A stretch of DNA of 64,000 nt, from contig NC_065538.1 in the NCBI RefSeq assembly GCF_932294415.1, positions 52,736,343 to 52,800,342 of the forward strand. Direction: 5' to 3'. The stretch's first letter is position 1. The number at the start of each line of letters is the position of its first letter. Positions 58,442 to 64,000 of the stretch are shown here, one piece after another. The notes below the pieces were generated by a model. It was not told where the DNA came from. It saw only the letters and a list, made by a program, of their open reading frames with translations, and searched no databases. The position numbers and the translations under genes are program-made. This DNA is from Quercus robur. Lineage: Eukaryota; Streptophyta; Magnoliopsida; Fagales; Fagaceae.

Positions 58442-59003
58442 AATGCTTACAAGTATTGAAATTGAATAAAGGAACACAATTGCTACTAATCAACAAGTTT
58501 CATTCACATTTGCAAGAAATTAAAAACACTCCCAATATGAATTTAAACAATCTTATAACACCACGCAAGCCACCCGCTTACTCCAACATAACAACCCACC
58601 ATAAAACCAATTTCCAACATCACAACTATAATGCTTACAAGTATTGAAATTGAATAAAGGAACACAATTGCTACTAATCAACAAGTTTCATTCACATTTG
58701 CAAGAAATTAAAAACACTCCTAATATAAATTTAAACCACCTTATAACACCATGTAAGCCACCCGCTTGCTCCAACACAATAACCCACCACAAAATAAATT
58801 TCCAACATCACAACTATAATGCTTACAAGCATTGAAATTGAATAAAGGAACACAATTGCTACTAATCAACAAGTTTCATTCACATTTGCAAGAAATTAAA
58901 AACACTTCCAATATGAATTTAAATCACCTTATAACACCATACAAGCCATCCGCTTGCTCCAACACAACAACCCACCACAAAACAAATTTCCAACATCACA
59001 AGT
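58442..59003. repeat. Three-copy 188-bp minisatellite inside the CACTA element
   Basis: AATGCTTACAAGTATTGAAA starts at 58442, 58630 and 58818 (exact 188-bp period). Each unit runs through TTTCATTCACATTTGCAAGA and CCAACATCACAA. The open frames seen in the copies are by-products of the repeat. Confidence 0.95.
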
Positions 59004-60786
59004 ATATATAGAGTTTTATAAGTTTTTAACTAGAATATATTTACTTTGCTCAAGCTAAGTTTACAACTTTCAGAAAAAATCCAAAGTTAACTTGTATTCT
59101 TCACCTTGTTCCTCACAATTTCTTTAGCCGCCAAAGAGAAAGAGAGCTGGATATAAAAGAAAGATAACTTTTAGTGAACCAAATTTAAAATACATATTCT
59201 TTATTCTTTTTCCTGTTTCTAAACAGTGGTATAGCCAGACCCAATCATTAGATAAATATGCACCAATTACAAAAATTTCAATTTTGATATCTATCTATAT
59301 ATAGGCATTTAAAGGACAACTAAAAAGACATCCTTTTTCTCAGTTAATAAACTTGGTAGTTCACGAAATTGCAAGCTGTTACTTCCCTTAATTGCAATCA
59401 AACAGAGCCCAACTGTCAATTCCTTATATATATCCTTCTACAATTACCATAAGCAATGCATTTTATTTTTGCTAAAGGGACACTTACTGTTGAAATGTTT
59501 TCCTGCACAAAGAGAAACAAAATTAAAGTCTCATATTGTCCTAAGAACACAACTAACTCAATAGAAAATCCTTAAAGAGTAGGATACACTTTGAGAATAA
59601 ATAATCTAATTCATGAAACAAAAAAGAACAAACAACATAGCTTTTGTCTGCATTTGTCAGATGCAGGGAAAGAAAAACCTATTGATTTCCTCTAATTAGA
59701 AACAATTCATGTCTTCGTATCAAATGAAGCATAAAGGGTAAACTGACAGAATAAACAAAGAAAAAAGCAAAGAAATTGACCTGGTGGTGGCGCAGCATCG
59801 CCGGAAGCGTCGCGAAGGATGAAGCGTCGCCAGATGGTGCGACTGAAGCTTCGTCGACGATCAGGAGCTAAAGTGTCGCGATCGGGGTGTCACCGGCATC
59901 TGGATCGTCTCGATTGGGAGTTGAAGCGTCATGATCGGGAGCTGAAGTGTCGTTGGCGTCTGAATCGTCGCGAAGGATGAATTGGCGACGGCGAGCTGAG
60001 GCTACGGCGACGGTAAGGTTAGGTTTTGGTTTTGGCGACAGTGAGGCGAGGTGGATTGTCAATGGTAAGGTTGGGTTTTGGTGACGGTGAGGCAACGGTA
60101 AGGTTGGGTTTTGGCGACGATGAGGAATGCAAAGGGAATGAGGCTCTTGGTTTTTTTTCAATAACTCTCTGTACCGTGTATTTTATGATCGAAATGGCTG
60201 TTGGAGTGGAGTGGCTATTGGTTTTTTTTTTTTTTTTGGTGTGCTTTCTGGGTATTGAAATTAGGCTTATAAGTCTTTAGTGACGAATTCCAGTTTCGTC
60301 ACTAAAGATTGGGCTTTGTTAAGATTTTTAGAGACGAAATTCATATTTCGTCACTAAATCAAACTTTTAGTGACGAATTGTCATTTCGTCACTAAAAACA
60401 TATAAGTGCAAAACTATTATTATTTTTAGTGACGAATATTTTTCGTCACTAATTCTTCCTTATAGTGACGAAAGGATTTTCGTCACTAATACTATCCATA
60501 GTAATACCTATAGTGACGAAATATTTCGTCACTAAAAATTTCAACTTTTAGCGACGAAATATTTCGTCACTATAGATAAATAAAACTCGCGCCAAAGTTT
60601 CCCTCCACTGGCACCCATTTTTCAGATCACAATAGAGACGAAATTTATTTTTCGTCACTAAATGTTATAATTTTTTTCATTATTAGTGACGAAATTCATA
60701 TTTCATCACTAAAGCTATATTTTTAGCGACGAAAAATATTTCCTCACTAATTTTCGTCGCTAAAAATACATTTTGTTGTAGTGTAT

Positions 60787-61688
60787 TAAGGTTTTTGGCT
60801 GGTAAGCATGCAATGAAATTTTGCCAACGAAGATGAATCTTGCAAAGAGAAGAATCATTAAGGAAGCAACATGTCCAATCTGTACTAGGTTCCTAGAGAT
60901 AGCCGTACATGTGTTATGGGAATGTGAAGCAGCCCAAGATGTTTGGGCAGGGAGCTTGAAATTGTTGTAGGAAGGAATCCATGGAATGACTGTTATGTTT
61001 CAACTGTTGGAGTGGTTGGCTTTAGAAGATTTAGAGTTGGTGTTGGTTCAAGCATGGTTGATTTGGAATTAGCGAAATAGAGTTATCCATAGTGGAAAAT
61101 TTCATGAACAAAGTTGGCTAAACAAACGGGCACTGGATTACTTGGAGGAGTATCGGGCCACATAGGATTAGGTTGTAGTAGACCAGATGTATCAGTCCAA
61201 TTAGGATTTCTGGAAGCCTCCTCCACCTTTGGTCTACAAACTTAATTTTGATGCAATTGTGTTCTCGGGTTTGGAGCAGTAATTAGAAACGACAAAGGGG
61301 AAGTCATGGCAGCCAAGGGACTAGCGGTATTTTGCAGTGCAGAAGTTGAGCTCCTTGCATGTAGAAAGGCAATTGAATTTGCCACGGATGCTGGTTTTTC
61401 TGAGTTTATCATTGAAAGTGATAACAACACAGTTATGCATGCCATATCCTCTCTGAATGCAGATGAGTCTTTGTTGGGAAATGTGGTAAGGGACATCCAA
61501 CAGATGCTTAGAGGGTTGCATTGGGTGAGTATAGATTTTACGAGAAGGGGGGGGGGGGTGGGAGGGACAAAGTAGCTCATGTGTTAGCTCAATATGCGAA
61601 AACTATTACTGATGACATGTATTGGATGAAATATTTACCTCCATTAGCTATGGAAGCCTTGTCTCAAGATGCAAACATTATTGATTAA
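60787..61688 (+). mobile_element. LINE 3' relic: zf-RVT and RNase H
   Basis: Starting directly after the CACTA target site, the frame reads KVFGW, a stop, then ACNEILPTKMNLAKRR, CPICTRF and HVLWECEAAQDVW (zf-RVT with its Cys/His ligands). After several stops comes an RNase H: GAVIRNDKGEVMAAKGLAVF, SAEVELLACRKAIEFA, IIESDNNTVMHAI and VAHVLAQYAK. A G12 run at 61547-61558 and frame jumps break it. Confidence 0.75.
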
Positions 61689-62015
61689 ATGAATGAAGAG
61701 TGCATTTTCAATATATATATATGCGCATGAAAATACTTCTAAAATTATTGAATTATATATGGTAAAAGACATTAGTGCTTTTTAAATGAGTTTTGTAACA
61801 TTTAAAAAAAAAAAAAAATTGAGGGGGGCCAATAAGTAAAATATACACAATATTTTTTATTTTAATTATTATATTACTGGTACATAGGAGAGATTGAAGG
61901 GGATTTATGGAAAAGTTATGGGACCATGGTCCCCCCTCCCTCCACCAATGCATGGTAGTTTTAAAGACCAACCAAACTCAAGTTGGGTCGTTATGTTGGA
62001 ACCGTTTTGTTAGGC

Positions 62016-62053
<38 letters not shown>

Positions 62054-62070
<17 letters not shown>

Positions 62071-62223
62071 GAGAGAGTTTCAACCTATGACGTCCGCTCC
62101 TGATAATAGCTCTTTATTATCTGATCAAGACACCAATCAGTTTTTGGTGTAGGCGGGGATTGAACCCTAGATCTCTTATACAACTATCAAAGATTTTATC
62201 AGTTGAGCTAACTGGAACCCACC
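62054..62223 (-). mobile_element. Full-length tRNA-derived SINE, 170 bp
   Basis: The minus strand begins GGTGGGTTCCAGTTAGCTCA with box A GTTAGCTCAACTGATAAAAT. Box B GGTTCAATCCCCGCC follows, then CACCAAAAACTGATTGGTGT, and the element ends AGGTTGAAACTCTCTC with an A-tail (T-run on the plus strand, from 62054). The flanks GGCCTAAT(AT)n at 62013 and GGTCTAAT(AT)n at 62224 look like a long target duplication with one change. Confidence 0.82.
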
Positions 62224-62225
62224 GG

Positions 62226-62259
<34 letters not shown>

Positions 62260-62261
<2 letters not shown>

Positions 62262-62285
62262 AACGGGCCTAAAAAATAATTAGAC

Positions 62286-62317
<32 letters not shown>

Positions 62318-63598
62318 TTTGAGAAACACACACACATATATTGAACTAAAATATATGATCCTTTATTAAACGGACCCTATCATAGACAAATAAAAAAATT
62401 TCTTTTATTCTCAATCTTAAAAACTTATGATTATTCCATGAATGATTATGATTTACGCAATTAGGTAGAATATTTCAAATTTGTAAAAAGATTGAAAATT
62501 AACTCTCAAGACTCAAAAACACTAAATAAATCAAACTCACGAATTTAAATCAAATCTCAAAATCTAGAATAAATTAAATTAACTTATAATTTTAACACAT
62601 ATTTTTCTAAACTATTAATAATGTGAGTTGGGTAGTTTATTATTGAAAATTTTACCAACACATACCCACTCAAACCCAAGTTTTTGGGGGGGGGGGGGGG
62701 GGGTGGGGAATTTAACCCAACCCATGAACCATGAAAAACCAGCCCGAGGCATTAGGTTAGGTTGAGTCAATTATGTTGGATTGGTGGGTGGAAGGCACGC
62801 CTCCAGTTTCGTCTCCTGTTAATCTCATATTGGTGGAACGAAATAGTTGGCCTCTTGATTTTGTACACCAATTTGAGGGTATATAGTTTATAATTTGGAT
62901 TTAATATGTGCTTAAACTACTGTTAAGATTTGTTGATGGTGGATTGGTATATAAGTAAGGAATATAGAAAAAAATAGCAAGCGTGGTTTGTACGGTCAAA
63001 ACTGAAATTAAAGAAATGTAGCATTATTGGTTTTGAATAAGTATATATTTTTTGACAGATTGGATGAATATATATTTAGTTTATTATAATACCTATAAAA
63101 TCATTTGGATTAGCAATGAAGAAAAACTCCCTCATTGACTTTATTATTTTCAATTAATTAAATTTTAAATACGAAGCTCGTCGTTTGCATTAACGCTGAA
63201 GCCATTAAAGTTATTATCTACCATTCTACATCATTCGTCCAGTACAGTTCAGATCAGGCAGTCATACCTACACCATACGTTTTAATGGAGGGTATAAAGA
63301 TTCCAAAACAAATGCCAAATATAAAAAGTAAGAAAAGAAAAGGCAGCTCAAAGATAAAATGAGTTATATAGAAATATAGTATATTTATTTATTTGGGTGA
63401 GGAAAATCTGATTTATTGTCCTCAGAAGTTAGAGATTAATTTTTAGAAATGGTATTTTTTTTTAATTTTTTTTTTATAGAAGAAATTATGAAATATAGTC
63501 GATAGATGCTTATTAATGTATTTCCATGAAAATAATTTTAAAAAATGTTAAAAGTTAAAACTATTAGTAATAACATATATTTTAAAATTATTCTTTTA
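62260..63598. other. Gene-free AT-rich spacer
   Basis: Contains T- and A-runs at 62287-62316 and a G18 run at 62686-62703. No gene is seen. Confidence 0.4.
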
Positions 63599-64000
63599 GG
63601 CCTCGTTTAGGAGAAGAAAATGAAATGGAATAGAAAGGAATGAAAAAAATAATTTTAGAATATTCTTCCATGTTTTAATGGAGGGAATGGAAAACCCATT
63701 TCTTTGTTTAGGAGTTTAAGTGGGAGGGAATGAAATGGGTAGGAGGGAACACTCATTCCTCTCTATTCCCTTAAAACCTTAAATTTTCATTCCTCTCAAA
63801 ATTGGGAGAAATGAGAGAGAATGAAATTAGATTTAATGATTTTTTTACTAAAACTCCCGAAATACTCTTATATATTCAACCCTTTATTTTAAAATAGGAG
63901 TCTAATAGTTATAATATTGTCATAAATGATTCCATTCCATTCCCACCATGTTGCTCTCAAATAAGATTACTTACCTTCCATTCATTTTTATTCATTTCCA
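63599..64000. mobile_element. MITE-like element cut by the window end
   Basis: It begins GGCCTCGTTTAGGAGAAGAA, with GGAATGGAA/ATTCCATT words on both strands, as in plant MITEs with a CCTCGTTTGG-type end. The right terminus is outside the window, so the class is not fixed. Confidence 0.4.

Larger units (their letters stand above)
57242..60783. mobile_element. CACTA (En/Spm) element, non-autonomous, 3542 bp
   Basis: The ends are CACTACATCAAAATGTATTT and, inverted, CACTACAACAAAATGTATTT, with a TAT target duplication (57239-57241 and 60784-60786). About 490 bp inside the left end and 510 bp inside the right end are packed with TTAGTGACGAAA/TTTCGTCACTAAA subterminal repeats in both orientations, where the transposase would bind. 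Inside are a 188-bp tandem repeat (58442-59003), a GC-richer block at 59780-60130 and short frames only. No transposase is present, so movement would need one supplied elsewhere. Confidence 0.92.

Noticed and set aside
58456..58835. Two nearly identical 63-codon frames
   Set aside because: They are shadows of the 188-bp tandem repeat in the CACTA element.
59868..60161. A 97-codon minus-strand frame with PHRHQNPTLPL repeats
   Set aside because: It comes from short internal repeats in the GC-rich part of the CACTA element; no transposase motif is seen.

Overview
This window is nuclear DNA of a woody eudicot. The genes carry GT-AG introns and belong to plant families (BES1/BZR1, HsfA4, FYVE-SYLF). 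The intergenic DNA is very AT-rich and full of plant transposons, including several tRNA-derived SINEs and a GTGTTTGGATA-ended MITE family of kinds I associate with Fagales or Fagaceae (oak, chestnut). That lineage guess rests on memory and is tentative.

Gene layout. At 3-233 (+) is the last exon of an FCP1/SCP-type HAD phosphatase. At 3993-4265 (-) is a one-exon gene for a small secreted or membrane-anchored protein with six cysteines. At 6953-10938 (+) is a complete five-exon FYVE zinc finger plus SYLF gene for a phosphoinositide-binding endosomal protein. At 15378-19595 (-) is a complete two-exon BES1/BZR1 transcription factor closest to BEH4, with a 3.2-kb intron. At 34788-36090 (+) is a two-exon class A4 heat shock factor whose C-terminus is broken compared with the family. 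The genes lie 2-15 kb apart on both strands, and I see no functional clustering. An unidentified coherent reading frame with one stop lies at 3138-3546 (-).

From 36.1 kb to the end I find no host gene. This part is a transposon graveyard. It holds RTE- and L1-type LINE relics; a decayed retroelement with a plant-transposon-protein frame (42.8-44.1 kb); a three-unit tandem repeat split by a 620-bp hAT-like element (44.7-46.3 kb); and an L1-type LINE of about 2.9 kb whose RT, zf-RVT and RNase H frame is broken by only two TAG codons (50.5-53.4 kb). Further on are a Helitron (56.4-56.8 kb), a 3.5-kb CACTA element (57.2-60.8 kb) and another LINE 3' part (60.8-61.7 kb). The left half also holds a 0.75-kb near-perfect hairpin (780-1526), a long-TIR element apparently nested in a SINE tail (4.87-6.04 kb), a solo LTR with a 5-bp target duplication (29.97-30.57 kb) and a second Helitron (30.73-31.47 kb).

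Most informative points: the decayed HsfA4 C-terminus; the hAT insertion with two unoccupied paralogous sites beside it; two short Helitrons with all expected ends; and the large hairpin, a candidate small-RNA source. I found no wholly new gene system.
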